This document shows positions 7,090 to 16,273 of a DNA stretch of 44,366 nucleotides, piece by piece. Made by a program: the position numbers and the translations under genes. The first letter of the stretch is position 1. The number at the start of each line of letters is the position of its first letter. Origin of the DNA: JBGSUE01 sp041753515. GTDB taxonomy: Bacteria > Patescibacteriota > Microgenomatia > UBA10105 > UBA927. Under the pieces are notes generated by a model. It did no database searches, was not told the DNA's origin, and was given only the letters and a program-made list of their open reading frames with translations. The stretch spans positions 1 to 44,366 of the forward strand of contig JBGSUE010000002.1 of NCBI GenBank assembly GCA_041753515.1, read 5' to 3'.

Positions 7090-7186
7090 ATGTAATTATT
7101 ATAACAATTTTTTCACAAAAATCAACTCTCCCCCTTCCAAATTCCCCCCATTTCTGCTATTATTAAAATAATTATAGGATAAAAAT

Positions 7187-9520
7187 ATGACCGAAACCCC
7201 ACCTATTTATGATGATGCTATCCGCATTCAAAAACCGGATTACCGCGTATCATCTAAAGAACAAAGACACATTGAACAAACAATGTTTAAAATTCTTGAT
7301 GACCGCCAAAGACTGTTTGAGCCTCTGTGCAAAGAAGGAATAAAAGAAACCGATTCAATACTCATGACCAATATCCACTCAGACGGAAACTGTATTGTAG
7401 CCGACGGTTTTTTGGTAAACGAAGAGGGTGCGACATACGGCACTGGCCTAAGCTACCAAGTAAACGTGGGTGAACTAGCCTCAAAGGCATTCGATGCAGA
7501 ATTACAAACCTTAAAAAAAGTCATATATGAACAACCATTCGTATATTCAAATCTGACAGAAAAGCACAAAAGGTTTGAGGAAGAAGCACGGAAAAAATTT
7601 GAAGAACGGTTTATGAATAAAGCAACAACTTTACATGCCAAGTGGCACGGATATCTTTCAAACGGTGTCCAGTTTCGGCCATCCGCTGACCAATATCTTC
7701 CACAATGGGATGAAAAAGAACCAAAATCCTTAGTCGTCGGCGTCAATTATTCAATTATGGGATCGGAAAAAACCCTCCGGCCAAATGCAGAATACCATCT
7801 CAATACAGACGGAAAAGACCAGGTGATAGATGCTACGAGCAGACTGATTGCACACTATTCATGGGACAATCTTACGAACTTGGTATTGGACGGCCACTCT
7901 ATGGGTGGGAATGTCTGCTGGTGGGTAGCATATCATGAAAATGAACTTTTGGATGCATTGTATGATGCAAACAAAGGCAAACTTCAAAATGATAAAAAAT
8001 TGCGTATTGATTACCGGGCAAAAACACCGGTTATCGGAGGATCTGAAATCAGAAAAAATCATGTGAAAGTCTTGGAAAATGCAGGGCTTCTCCTTCGTGC
8101 AGCTGCTCGCATTCCACCGCTTTTAACTATAGGAAACTTAACGCCAATTACAGATCAATTGTTGAAGTTGTACATCCGACCGGAAAGACCATGGGAATCA
8201 GCGGCATCAAAATGGCAGGCGGCCAACGATTTCGCATGTTTTAAAGCAGCTACCTTGGAACTCGAAACCACGCCGGATATTACCGAGTTTATTAAATCGG
8301 CCTTTCGGACCGGTACAATCAAAATGAATGGAGAAGAAGTGCCTCATCCTCTTGTCAATGTGGTTGCAGAGCAACGAATGTCCATTTATGAAGGAGGATC
8401 CGATCCAATATTAACGAGTGATGAAATGACTGAAATGGCGGAACTCAATCTTGTACAGAGATACTACCAGCCTGAAGAACTGCATTTCTTTTCGGCTTCT
8501 GCTAACGAACTGATGAGAGCTCAACAGACCGGTAATTGGATGACGCTCGCGGAAAAAACCCGCCAGTGGTTTATGGGGAAAAAACTTCCAAAAACCCGCA
8601 CTTATATTCAAATTTCCAAATACCTCCACAAAAATGATACATCAGTCAGACAAATCCCGGATGTAATCGAGGGACAAAATGCTGCTGTTTACCTTCGCGA
8701 TCATGCACGACATCCAAATAAACCAATACGTCTCATCGACGAACTCGCTTTTTCATTTATTCCAAAAGATAACTCTGAGACTCCAGACCTGAAATACGCT
8801 CAAGCCGTACTTTTATCAGGTCTTCAAAATTTGGGTTTTATAGTTATCACAGATGCAGACCGAACTATTCAGGGTTTGCCCATAAGCACAGTTGAATCTG
8901 AAGATCTTGAAGGAACTCCATTTGGTCGAGCCAGACAACTCCAATCCTGGTTTGAGCAAACAATGACAAAACGTATCAGCGCTTTACCACACCCAACACA
9001 AGCACAGGCAAGTGAAAAAGCCGCTCTCATTGAATTACAGCAGATGATTCCTGTAGCACGGCCGCCATGGCTTGATACCCAATTACGCCTCCAGGGATTC
9101 AGCGATTTACTTGCAAATAATCTTGTTCCAAGCTATCTTTCCGAATCAAAATATTCTCAGCGTATGATTAAAGAAATTAATTCTATGCTCGGCAATCTTC
9201 CAAATAAAAGTCCGCTTGAAACAAACGGTCTGAAAAAATTCTGGACAACGTTAAACATTGCGTTTCCTGAACTTCAATTACAGGTAGATGACATGTTTAA
9301 AATGGAATATGCAGGTATCAGGCTAACTATGAGTGAGCTTTCTGATAACCAACCTCGTAGATGGACCGATAATTTAACTCTCTGGTCCCGAATGATCCGT
9401 CTACTGGCGGCCATCCATGAACCCAAGATCGAATATGTTGCTACTGCTGATGCACCAAGTATCGCCGAACCGGTAACAATCCCGTCAAAATTACCACGAG
9501 ATATTCTTGAAAATGCATAA
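7187..9520 (+). CDS. Large protein with probable alpha/beta-hydrolase domain (777 aa)
   Basis: Unknown family, but a nucleophile elbow GHSMGG at 236-241 (Ser238) follows a hydrophobic strand (NLVLD). GGSDPI (404-408, Asp406) and Glu-Leu-His (His433) lie in the order and context expected for the catalytic acid and base of an alpha/beta-hydrolase. The order Ser-Asp-His fits a lipase, esterase or peptidase-like fold with a long helical cap (about 245-390). Residues 1-170 and 450-777 match nothing I know. There is no signal peptide or transmembrane segment, so it is probably cytoplasmic. It is first of three same-strand genes (9582 and 10176 follow), each with its own close-set -10 box. Confidence 0.8.
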   Translation: MTETPPIYDDAIRIQKPDYRVSSKEQRHIEQTMFKILDDRQRLFEPLCKEGIKETDSILMTNIHSDGNCIVADGFLVNEEGATYGTGLSYQVNVGELASKAFDAELQTLKKVIYEQPFVYSNLTEKHKRFEEEARKKFEERFMNKATTLHAKWHGYLSNGVQFRPSADQYLPQWDEKEPKSLVVGVNYSIMGSEKTLRPNAEYHLNTDGKDQVIDATSRLIAHYSWDNLTNLVLDGHSMGGNVCWWVAYHENELLDALYDANKGKLQNDKKLRIDYRAKTPVIGGSEIRKNHVKVLENAGLLLRAAARIPPLLTIGNLTPITDQLLKLYIRPERPWESAASKWQAANDFACFKAATLELETTPDITEFIKSAFRTGTIKMNGEEVPHPLVNVVAEQRMSIYEGGSDPILTSDEMTEMAELNLVQRYYQPEELHFFSASANELMRAQQTGNWMTLAEKTRQWFMGKKLPKTRTYIQISKYLHKNDTSVRQIPDVIEGQNAAVYLRDHARHPNKPIRLIDELAFSFIPKDNSETPDLKYAQAVLLSGLQNLGFIVITDADRTIQGLPISTVESEDLEGTPFGRARQLQSWFEQTMTKRISALPHPTQAQASEKAALIELQQMIPVARPPWLDTQLRLQGFSDLLANNLVPSYLSESKYSQRMIKEINSMLGNLPNKSPLETNGLKKFWTTLNIAFPELQLQVDDMFKMEYAGIRLTMSELSDNQPRRWTDNLTLWSRMIRLLAAIHEPKIEYVATADAPSIAEPVTIPSKLPRDILENA

Positions 9521-9581
9521 TTTTATTATTGCCCCTCCCCCAGCCTTCCTGATTTTTCCTCTCCCATGGTACAATAATACT

Positions 9582-10127
9582 ATGCCAGACAATATTCTTG
9601 ATACTCAACCAGTAAAGCAAGCATCACAACTTGAAAACGCTATCGTGAATGATTCTTTCGGCCTGGCTATTGAACAGCATGATACCGATTTTTTTCTCCA
9701 ATACCGTGCTGCTGTCAGAGAAAAACCACCAGGAGAAAATATTCTGAAAATGCCAAAGTCCGGGATTGATTTGAAGGGATACATTAAACGCCATCAGTTC
9801 AAAAATCTTGGCAGACAGCTTCAGGATGAGCTGAAAACTACATTTACTGCAAACCATCATGCACCGTTATCGCGCCTGGAATATGCCGATCAGCTTATCC
9901 TCAGGGACATGATTTCAATACTCTATTCCGACGGACAGCTTGATCTGGATGCGTTCAGGGAATCCGTGAATAAAATCAATGAGCCTGAACGGAAACTGGA
10001 TTGGACGGATGCTCAACTGGGCAAAGCTGAATTGGATATGAATAATTTGATCAATCATGGAGAATCTGGCACAATAAAACTTCCGTCAATCATTGGAAAT
10101 GCACTGCAATTGCTAGGGAAAAGATAA
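9582..10127 (+). CDS. Hypothetical protein (181 aa)
   Basis: Not recognised. Start at 9582, not the in-frame 9507: TACAAT (9570-9575) ends 6 nt before this ATG and the intervening region is typical non-coding spacer. Soluble, predicted alpha-helical, no signal peptide. It sits 61 bp after the alpha/beta-hydrolase-like gene and 48 bp before another unknown, all on one strand. Functional linkage is inferred only from this adjacency. Confidence 0.7.
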   Translation: MPDNILDTQPVKQASQLENAIVNDSFGLAIEQHDTDFFLQYRAAVREKPPGENILKMPKSGIDLKGYIKRHQFKNLGRQLQDELKTTFTANHHAPLSRLEYADQLILRDMISILYSDGQLDLDAFRESVNKINEPERKLDWTDAQLGKAELDMNNLINHGESGTIKLPSIIGNALQLLGKR

Positions 10128-10175
10128 AACCTATAGTATTGCTAATCTCCCTCACATATGCTACAATCCGGTTAT

Positions 10176-11276
10176 ATGGTAGATGTTATGCACAAGGCAA
10201 AGACTGATCTAAGAAAGGCATTCGGAGAAGTTCCCCCAACACGCCCCCCCGAACCGGGAAGGACTCCGGAAAAAAAACCTTCCATAGCAGATAAACTATC
10301 CACACTCTCAAAAAGATTGTGGGCTTCGAAACAATTAAAATTGTATGGTGATGACCATTCACAAAAATATACCCATATACAAGCTGAAATTGAAACGCTC
10401 GCAAAAGAAATAATCGGCAAATATACACCATCTGAACTCACATACGAAATTATCCGCGATCTTCCTACGTTTACAGTTTACGAACCTCCAATGGACCAGA
10501 TTCCCACTCATCCTACTGAACAGGTAATCTTTCGTGCAAGAAAACTGGAACCCGGAAAACTTGAAATAAAAAAGGCAGACCACACTGAACATAATTATGC
10601 GCTTCAGGCTGAAAAGGTACAGAAGCCAAGACTTAATCCGGATCTCAACATGTCTCCAACAGATATTGATGCATTTAAAAGCTTCAACGATGCGCTGCAC
10701 GACTTATCAGGTTTTCTGGACTCACCATATATTGAGGACCAGCTTGCACCGGCGGACAGGAAACAGTGGGGAATCCTTATGAATGAAGTACTTATGGTAC
10801 TTGATAAAACACAAGGGCGTGAAATATCAGATACACCTTCATATGACAGGTCTACCTATCAGAGATATTCTCTTGCATACAACGAATTCATGAATAGAAA
10901 TAAAAATTCGAAAAATGCCGAAACCGGGCTGAAAATGGTCATCGACCTGCTATTGACGAAAAAAGTAATTCGTTCCAGCAATAAAAAAATATATCAAAAA
11001 ACAATACAATATCTTCATCCGGATGTACAAAAACAACTCCTTAATGATCATGCGTATATAAATAAAGAGTATGAATTGGATATGTACCAATATCCACCTG
11101 AAGTTCAGAAAATACTTTTAGAGAGTCAACAATTTATGGCTGATCTCAGTAAAACTAAAAGAGATTCATTGAATGAAAAACAATTTAAACAACGTGTAAC
11201 GGATGTTACCGAAACTGCAAAAGATATTTTGGCAGCTCTACTACAAATTCCACCGGATTATTCAGAATCAAAATAA
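10176..11276 (+). CDS. Hypothetical protein with Pro-rich N terminus (366 aa)
   Basis: Not recognised. The ATG at 10176 is chosen because TACAAT (10162-10167) lies 8 nt upstream and would remove the six residues of the longer frame. Residues 15-35 are Pro/Lys-rich and probably flexible; the rest is predicted mostly helical and soluble. Third gene of the 7187-11276 run. Its stop overlaps the convergent ndk stop by 9 bp. Confidence 0.75.
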   Translation: MVDVMHKAKTDLRKAFGEVPPTRPPEPGRTPEKKPSIADKLSTLSKRLWASKQLKLYGDDHSQKYTHIQAEIETLAKEIIGKYTPSELTYEIIRDLPTFTVYEPPMDQIPTHPTEQVIFRARKLEPGKLEIKKADHTEHNYALQAEKVQKPRLNPDLNMSPTDIDAFKSFNDALHDLSGFLDSPYIEDQLAPADRKQWGILMNEVLMVLDKTQGREISDTPSYDRSTYQRYSLAYNEFMNRNKNSKNAETGLKMVIDLLLTKKVIRSSNKKIYQKTIQYLHPDVQKQLLNDHAYINKEYELDMYQYPPEVQKILLESQQFMADLSKTKRDSLNEKQFKQRVTDVTETAKDILAALLQIPPDYSESK

Positions 11277-11684
11277 CTCTTCTTTTTTAAACAAGAGTCC
11301 CGTCTCTTTTTCAGCCGCTTGGGCAGAGTCGCTCCGGTGAACAACATTGTGGGGTTTATCCACCCCGAAATCGCGCCGGATCGTACCTACTTCTGCCTCG
11401 GCCGGATCGGTAGGGCCGCAGATATCGAATACTTTCCGGATCGCGCCGTCACCGCGGACAACCATCGCCACAACGGGTGTGGACATCATTTGTTTTGATA
11501 GTTCCGGAAAAAATGGTTTATCTTTGTGGTGTGCATACCATACATCCAATATTTCCTGTGTCAGCCGGACCATCTTGAGGGCGGCTATTTCAAGTCCTTT
11601 GGACTCAAACCGATCAATCACTTTGCCGATGACACGATTCTCTACTCCATCCGGCTTGATTAATACTACTGTTTTTTCAATCAT
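11268..11684 (-). CDS. ndk: Nucleoside diphosphate kinase
   Basis: Transfers the gamma-phosphate of ATP to NDPs through a phospho-histidine, balancing NTP pools in the cytosol. N-terminal EKTVVLIKPDGVE matches the family EKTLVLIKPDAV, and CGPTDPAEAEVGTIRRDFG matches the nucleotide-binding segment. The active-site His lies in NVVHRSDS, where most relatives have NxxHGSDS or NxxHASDS, so Arg replaces the small residue after His. Length 138 aa is normal. The ATG at 11684 is preceded by aggagg 5 nt upstream, better than the longer frame from 11705. Confidence 0.96.
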   Translation of the reverse strand: MIEKTVVLIKPDGVENRVIGKVIDRFESKGLEIAALKMVRLTQEILDVWYAHHKDKPFFPELSKQMMSTPVVAMVVRGDGAIRKVFDICGPTDPAEAEVGTIRRDFGVDKPHNVVHRSDSAQAAEKETGLLFKKEELF

Positions 11685-11699
11685 AGAAACCTCCTGAAT

Positions 11700-11765
11700 T
11701 GTCATTCTGAACGAAGTGAAGAATCTCGTTTTATACTAGATCCTTCGCATGCGCTCAGGATGACA
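11700..11765. repeat. REP-like repeat TGTCATTCTGA...TCAGGATGACA
   Basis: Imperfect inverted repeat with the ends tgtcattctga and tcaggatgaca and internal gaagaatctcg/gatccttcgc. It lies between ndk and the M16 peptidase gene. Same family as 20400-20474 and 42131-42214. Confidence 0.85.
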
Positions 11766-11769
11766 TCTC

Positions 11770-13050
11770 TTATACTTTCAGCAATTCTTTCAGTTTACCG
11801 TCTTCTCCTTTATTCCACACCAGTGACAGATTCAGATTGGACTGCACGAAATACTTTTTGACCAACATATTGATTTCTTCTGCTGATACTTTACTGATAC
11901 GCGCAACATACTCCTCTAGCGTCATCACTGGCTGATTATACAAAATTTGCCGGCCGTAAAATTCACCCATGAATTCCGGATCTTCAGCCTTGAAAGCCAG
12001 AATGGTTTTCAGGCGTTTGATTGCGATATTTACTTCTTCCTGGGTAACCCCATTATCCAAAACAAGGGAAAGCTCATGTATTGTTGCCTTGAGTGCTTCT
12101 GTTACCTTATCTGTAGCCACCCCTGCATAAATGGACCAATACCCCACATCCGCCCAGCTTTCGCCGGATGACCGGATATGGTAACACAATCCCCGTTTCT
12201 CCCGGATTTCCCGAAACAAACGCGAGGTAAAAGATACTCCCATCAGGAGGTTGTACACATTCCATGCATATTTTGCCTCATCAAAACGGTTAAAACTGCG
12301 CAGTCCCAACACCCAGTGTGCCTGTGCCGCCTCTTTTTTCGTCACCACACTCATCTGCGGTTCGCGCTGCATATCTTTAACGACCTCCAACTCTCCATCA
12401 CTTTTCCCCTTGAGTCCTCCAAACCAGTTATTTACAGCATCCGTAATTCGTAATTCATAATTCGTAATTCGTCCTGCTACAACGATTACGAGCCGGTTCG
12501 GTCTATACCACGCATCATGATATTTTTTCAATTCCTCACTTGCCACTCCTGTTAGGCTTTTTTCGCTTCCGATAATCCGCATGCCGAGCTTTGTTCCCGG
12601 ATACATCATCATGTGAAATGCTTCCTCTACTTTGGCAGACGGCTCATCTTCGTACCGCTTCATCTCCTCCACTATCACCGAGCGCTCGCGGTCCACATAT
12701 TTTTGCTCGAGAAGCGGGTTGAGTGCCAATTCCTTGTTGATTTCAAGCCCCAATTCCCAGTCCTCAGCGAGCACCTTGTTGTGGTAATTGGTAATATCGA
12801 TATCCGTATAGGCATTTTGGAGTCCGCCATGACGCTCGATAATGTTGACATCATCAGTCGTCGGATACTTTTTTGTCCCCTTAAATACCATGTGCTCTAA
12901 AAAGTGTGAAATGCCATTGATCTGGGGCGATTCGTACCTGGACCCCACCCCTACCATTACGGCAGATGCGATACTGTTGACTCCTTCCATGGGAATAAGC
13001 ACAAGTCTGACGCCATTTTTAAGAGTAGTTAAAGAATATGGTTGATTCAT
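11770..13050 (-). CDS. M16-family zinc metallopeptidase
   Basis: Pitrilysin/processing-peptidase family (PqqL/YmxG-like). The inverted zinc motif HFLEH (residues 49-53 from Met at 13050) and the distal ligand Glu129 in ERSVIVEEM give the complete HxxEH...E site. The C-terminal half carries the SRLFREIREKRGLCY motif of this family. The start at 13050 (NQPYSL...) is preferred to the longer frame from 13086, because those 12 codons lie in a palindrome. A heptameric repeat adds RITNYELRIT in frame after VVAG (12442-12471). A cytoplasmic or cell-associated peptidase is likely; there is no signal peptide. Its substrate cannot be told. Confidence 0.93.
   Translation of the reverse strand: MNQPYSLTTLKNGVRLVLIPMEGVNSIASAVMVGVGSRYESPQINGISHFLEHMVFKGTKKYPTTDDVNIIERHGGLQNAYTDIDITNYHNKVLAEDWELGLEINKELALNPLLEQKYVDRERSVIVEEMKRYEDEPSAKVEEAFHMMMYPGTKLGMRIIGSEKSLTGVASEELKKYHDAWYRPNRLVIVVAGRITNYELRITDAVNNWFGGLKGKSDGELEVVKDMQREPQMSVVTKKEAAQAHWVLGLRSFNRFDEAKYAWNVYNLLMGVSFTSRLFREIREKRGLCYHIRSSGESWADVGYWSIYAGVATDKVTEALKATIHELSLVLDNGVTQEEVNIAIKRLKTILAFKAEDPEFMGEFYGRQILYNQPVMTLEEYVARISKVSAEEINMLVKKYFVQSNLNLSLVWNKGEDGKLKELLKV
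12442..12471. repeat. Heptameric repeat inside the M16 peptidase gene
   Basis: Units of the type gtaattc/gtaattc/ataattc/gtaattc, read in frame as RITNYELRIT. The same words occur at 39577-39610 in argS, where they also read ITNYELRI. Confidence 0.8.
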
Positions 13051-13065
13051 ATCCACATATTTTAC

Positions 13066-13099
13066 AAGGTCGCACCTTGTGTACACAAGGTGCGACCTT
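13066..13099. repeat. 34-bp perfect palindrome (dispersed family)
   Basis: aaggtcgcaccttgtgt followed by its exact reverse complement. It lies immediately upstream of the M16 peptidase start. Confidence 0.9.
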
Positions 13100-13112
13100 T
13101 TGAGATTCGTTC

Positions 13113-13148
13113 AAGGTCAGACCCTGCAGTGCTGCTGGGTCTGACCTT
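13113..13148. repeat. 36-bp palindrome (dispersed family)
   Basis: Perfect 12-bp arms aaggtcagaccc/gggtctgacctt with a 12-nt centre. Same length and near-identical arms as the element inside lepA (32052-32087), with compensatory differences that keep the pairing. Confidence 0.9.
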
Positions 13149-13197
13149 ATAGGTTTTACTGATTGCCAATTCGTAATTCATAATTTATAATTTACTC

Positions 13198-13587
13198 ATG
13201 AACCCGCTTGCCTCGCTCGGAGCCTTTTTTAAACGCTTCTTCGTTGACAAACAGCCCCTCGTCTCCTATGCTTCTACTAGTATGGCAATCACATTTGATG
13301 AGGACTATAAAAACAAGATCGGTTTCACAATTATTGTTGAACTCAACAAAGCGATTAAATCAGGAGAGCTGCCTGATAATGAACTTTCAGAAGTCTGTAC
13401 ATATGTGACTGTTGGTTTAAAACACATGAAATCACATGATGAATTAACTGATTTCCTAAAAAAAATGACTGGAAGGTGGAATTTTTTCAAAAATGTCCAT
13501 GAGGAAGTAACAAAACAAAATTCCGTTGTAGACACTATTGAAAACAACTTTTTAAACAGGTTAAATACTGCATCATCACACACATAA
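13198..13587 (+). CDS. Hypothetical protein (129 aa), first gene of a two-gene operon
   Basis: Not recognised. Soluble, predicted helical after an N-terminal hydrophobic/basic stretch (LASLGAFFKRFF). A TATAAT box (13186-13191) ends 6 nt before the ATG, so the mRNA is probably leaderless; that -10 box is formed by a degenerate aattcgt/aattcat/aatttat heptamer run (13168-13191). The stop is 3 nt from the start of the 721-aa coiled-coil gene, so the two are surely co-transcribed and probably coupled. Confidence 0.7.
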   Translation: MNPLASLGAFFKRFFVDKQPLVSYASTSMAITFDEDYKNKIGFTIIVELNKAIKSGELPDNELSEVCTYVTVGLKHMKSHDELTDFLKKMTGRWNFFKNVHEEVTKQNSVVDTIENNFLNRLNTASSHT

Positions 13588-13590
13588 ATT

Positions 13591-15756
13591 ATGGTTGAAC
13601 TTACAGGCATCGATATCCGTCATCAACAGCTGAAAGTTGAAACAAAAAAATCAAGGCCAACGGCTAAAAAGCCGGAAAAAAGTGAAGCGCGCGATGCAGC
13701 CGTCAAAATTATCAAGGAAAATCCTCCCGCTTCCCAAGAATCTCTGGATGCACTCAAAACCATGAGGGAGGCAGCAGAACCCACCGATCATACCGAACAG
13801 ATCTATGATGTAGCAGACAAATTCAAAACCGGTGAGGGCTCAAGAAGTAAAAGCCAGCATGAAAAACAGGAAGCAGCAGAACAGCAAAAATTCCTGGAAA
13901 AATCACACCTGTACAATGACTATCTCACATTCGGGTACGACAATATGCCTGCTGCTATCGACGATAACGGAAAAGTAATTCCGGGTCAGAGAACTGCAGA
14001 CAGACAACAGGCATTGCGGAATGAAATAGTTCATGCTTTGGAAGTAAGCGGAGATCATGATGATCTCTTGAACAGTTGCCGGAAAGATCCAAAAAATTCA
14101 AAATCAAAATATGAACCAGACAAAATTAGTCGACTTGCCGAACGGTATCTCAAAGGAGATACGCCGGATGTGGCGGTCGTGCGGGCAAAATTAGAGCGGA
14201 AACTTGATGAGGCATTGAAAAGCGAACGGTTCAGCTCTCGCGATCCGGATGCAAAAAAAGCCGAGATTAAAACTGCTCAAAAAGAAGTCCGCAAAGCACA
14301 GGAACCAGTTACTGATATTACCCGTCAAATTGAAGCATACGAGGAAGAGATAAAGAAATTTGAAGCGAACGGCGATTACGGAAAACAGAAGCATGATTTA
14401 GAGAATTACCTTGGTTCCATGGATGATCCAAAAAAAACACAACTCGAAGAAGCGCATAAACAAGCAAAAGAAAACCATGAAAATTATAAAATAATACCCC
14501 AACAATTTAGAGATATTTTACCCACTGACCCAAATTTTCAAAACGTTCCAGCACTATATAGAAATGCGATATTGGAAAACATAAAGGTTGAATATCAGTT
14601 AAGAAAAAACAACGAGCCATACAACAAAGAATGCCAACTAGCAGAATTAACGAACCGGGAGAAGGGACTCAGAGAAACCCTTGAGCAACTCAATGAAGAG
14701 AAAGAAAAATTGAAAGAAACACTCCAAGATGCTAAAAAAGATCAGCGGGATGTGGAGCGTTCGCAGGCTCACGACAGGACAGAACGGGTCCGATTGCAGA
14801 AACAGCTGAATAAAAAATTATCCAACTGTCTGGGGAGCGCAGTCGTTGAGCATGAACGGTTTGAATCCGCATATATTGACAAACAGATTGAAGAACAGAC
14901 ACAGGTGGAACAGGCACGGCTGGACCAAATCAAGGAACAGGCAAATAAGGATGCTGTGGCCGGTGTAGACAAATATTTGGACACGATATTTCGCCAGCCA
15001 AAACAATACCGGGAATGGGCAGATAATGAATTATTTAAGGTATGGCGGCAAGCCACAGGTTCTATTCAAGCAGAAGGTGGTCTAGGGAAATCTCTTAAAA
15101 AATTAGGAAAACAGGCATGGGAAGCAATGGTGTATGAAGGTGCCGAAGGAATGAATCTGAAAAAACCGGAAACGCCTCCCCGCCTTGAAAATACCGAACG
15201 GGTATATCGGCAAATTCTTGACACTGATTCCGGTATAGATGATGTTCTGAAAGAATTCAGGGTCGGAGGAAATATTGAAATTGTCAACCCAACTCCCCCG
15301 CCAGATAAAATAGAAAAGCCAAAAACATACGCCGATCTGGGAAATTCACCTGAAGATATTAAGTTGAAATCATTATTACGCGGTGAAGCCATAGGACACA
15401 CCGCGAAGATGCGATATGAATTGTCCAAAAAAGCAGGAGAAGCCACTCCCAGAACTATATCTGATGAAGATATGCAGAAAATCGTCGACCGGAGTTGGTT
15501 TGAGGACACAATGAGAATAAACCTTGAAATGCCCGAGGTACAGGAAGCACTCAAAGCAGAAGGTGTGGATGTCACACCGCAAGATGTGGAGGATTTGGCA
15601 AAAAAGAAGCCGGAGACGGTAAACAAATTTAAGGAAATGGCCAAAAAAGGCGGGAAAGCATTCCTTTATATGCTTCTGGGAACTGCGATGGCTTCACAAG
15701 TCTTGTCGGGTCTTCTCAACGACGGATCATCAAATCAAGGTGGCCACCCCGGCTAA
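13591..15756 (+). CDS. Large coiled-coil protein with C-terminal membrane segment (721 aa)
   Basis: Not recognised. Very rich in Lys, Glu, Gln and Ala. Long coiled-coil stretches are evident (about residues 205-275 and 345-455, the latter with runs like LEQLNEEKEKLKETLQ). A second, less charged region (about 480-680) precedes one predicted transmembrane helix near the C terminus (GKAFLYMLLGTAMASQVL, about 689-706) and a short Ser/Gly/Asn tail. The topology suggests a cytoplasmic rod tethered by its C terminus. Operon partner of the 129-aa protein directly upstream. A scaffold or structural role is inference. Confidence 0.8.
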   Translation: MVELTGIDIRHQQLKVETKKSRPTAKKPEKSEARDAAVKIIKENPPASQESLDALKTMREAAEPTDHTEQIYDVADKFKTGEGSRSKSQHEKQEAAEQQKFLEKSHLYNDYLTFGYDNMPAAIDDNGKVIPGQRTADRQQALRNEIVHALEVSGDHDDLLNSCRKDPKNSKSKYEPDKISRLAERYLKGDTPDVAVVRAKLERKLDEALKSERFSSRDPDAKKAEIKTAQKEVRKAQEPVTDITRQIEAYEEEIKKFEANGDYGKQKHDLENYLGSMDDPKKTQLEEAHKQAKENHENYKIIPQQFRDILPTDPNFQNVPALYRNAILENIKVEYQLRKNNEPYNKECQLAELTNREKGLRETLEQLNEEKEKLKETLQDAKKDQRDVERSQAHDRTERVRLQKQLNKKLSNCLGSAVVEHERFESAYIDKQIEEQTQVEQARLDQIKEQANKDAVAGVDKYLDTIFRQPKQYREWADNELFKVWRQATGSIQAEGGLGKSLKKLGKQAWEAMVYEGAEGMNLKKPETPPRLENTERVYRQILDTDSGIDDVLKEFRVGGNIEIVNPTPPPDKIEKPKTYADLGNSPEDIKLKSLLRGEAIGHTAKMRYELSKKAGEATPRTISDEDMQKIVDRSWFEDTMRINLEMPEVQEALKAEGVDVTPQDVEDLAKKKPETVNKFKEMAKKGGKAFLYMLLGTAMASQVLSGLLNDGSSNQGGHPG

Positions 15757-15810
15757 CCCCATCACACACCCACACAGTTTGGAACTTAGAACTTAAGGTA
15801 CTTCTACATG

Positions 15811-16233
15811 CTACTCCCCGGCTTGACTCGCCGACCTGCCCGCCAAAGCTTCAGCGGAGGTGGGAGCCTTGGCGGAGGCGGTCCACTGCAGTTTCACATT
15901 CTGGTTGACCACATCGCGGCCAAGCTGGGTTGCCGCATCGTACTGACCCTGCTTGATAAGATTAGTGATCTGGGATAACGCTTTCTGGTTCACATTTTCC
16001 TCGTACTGCTTGAGAAACGGGAGAATCACGGGGCTTATTTCCTGTGCGGTGTCGTCAAGCCGCGGAATAGCCCGGTACAGTTCCTCAAAACTCATACCGG
16101 GTTTTATCGTATCCAAAACAATCTGGGATATCTGCTGTGCACGCTCCTCCGTGAGGCTCCCATCAGCAAGTTTTGCCTTGATAAGCTCCACAATCTGAAG
16201 TTCAAGCTGTTGGCGTACATCATCCGGACTCAT
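15811..16233 (-). CDS. Conserved-looking hypothetical protein (140 aa)
   Basis: Helical soluble protein with a regular pattern (LELQIVELIKAKLADGSLTE near the N terminus). No named family is assigned. The start at 16233 is chosen because TATACT (16241-16246, minus sense) lies 7 nt upstream, a leaderless layout. The last 20 or so residues (Ala/Ser/Gly-rich, ending GRSASQAGE) come from a GC-rich repeat resembling the LPAGRQ element of argS, so the native C terminus may have been replaced. Convergent with the 721-aa gene. Confidence 0.65.
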   Translation of the reverse strand: MSPDDVRQQLELQIVELIKAKLADGSLTEERAQQISQIVLDTIKPGMSFEELYRAIPRLDDTAQEISPVILPFLKQYEENVNQKALSQITNLIKQGQYDAATQLGRDVVNQNVKLQWTASAKAPTSAEALAGRSASQAGE

Positions 16234-16273
16234 GTACACAAGTATAGTCGATGACCAGATGATTGAAAAGCTG

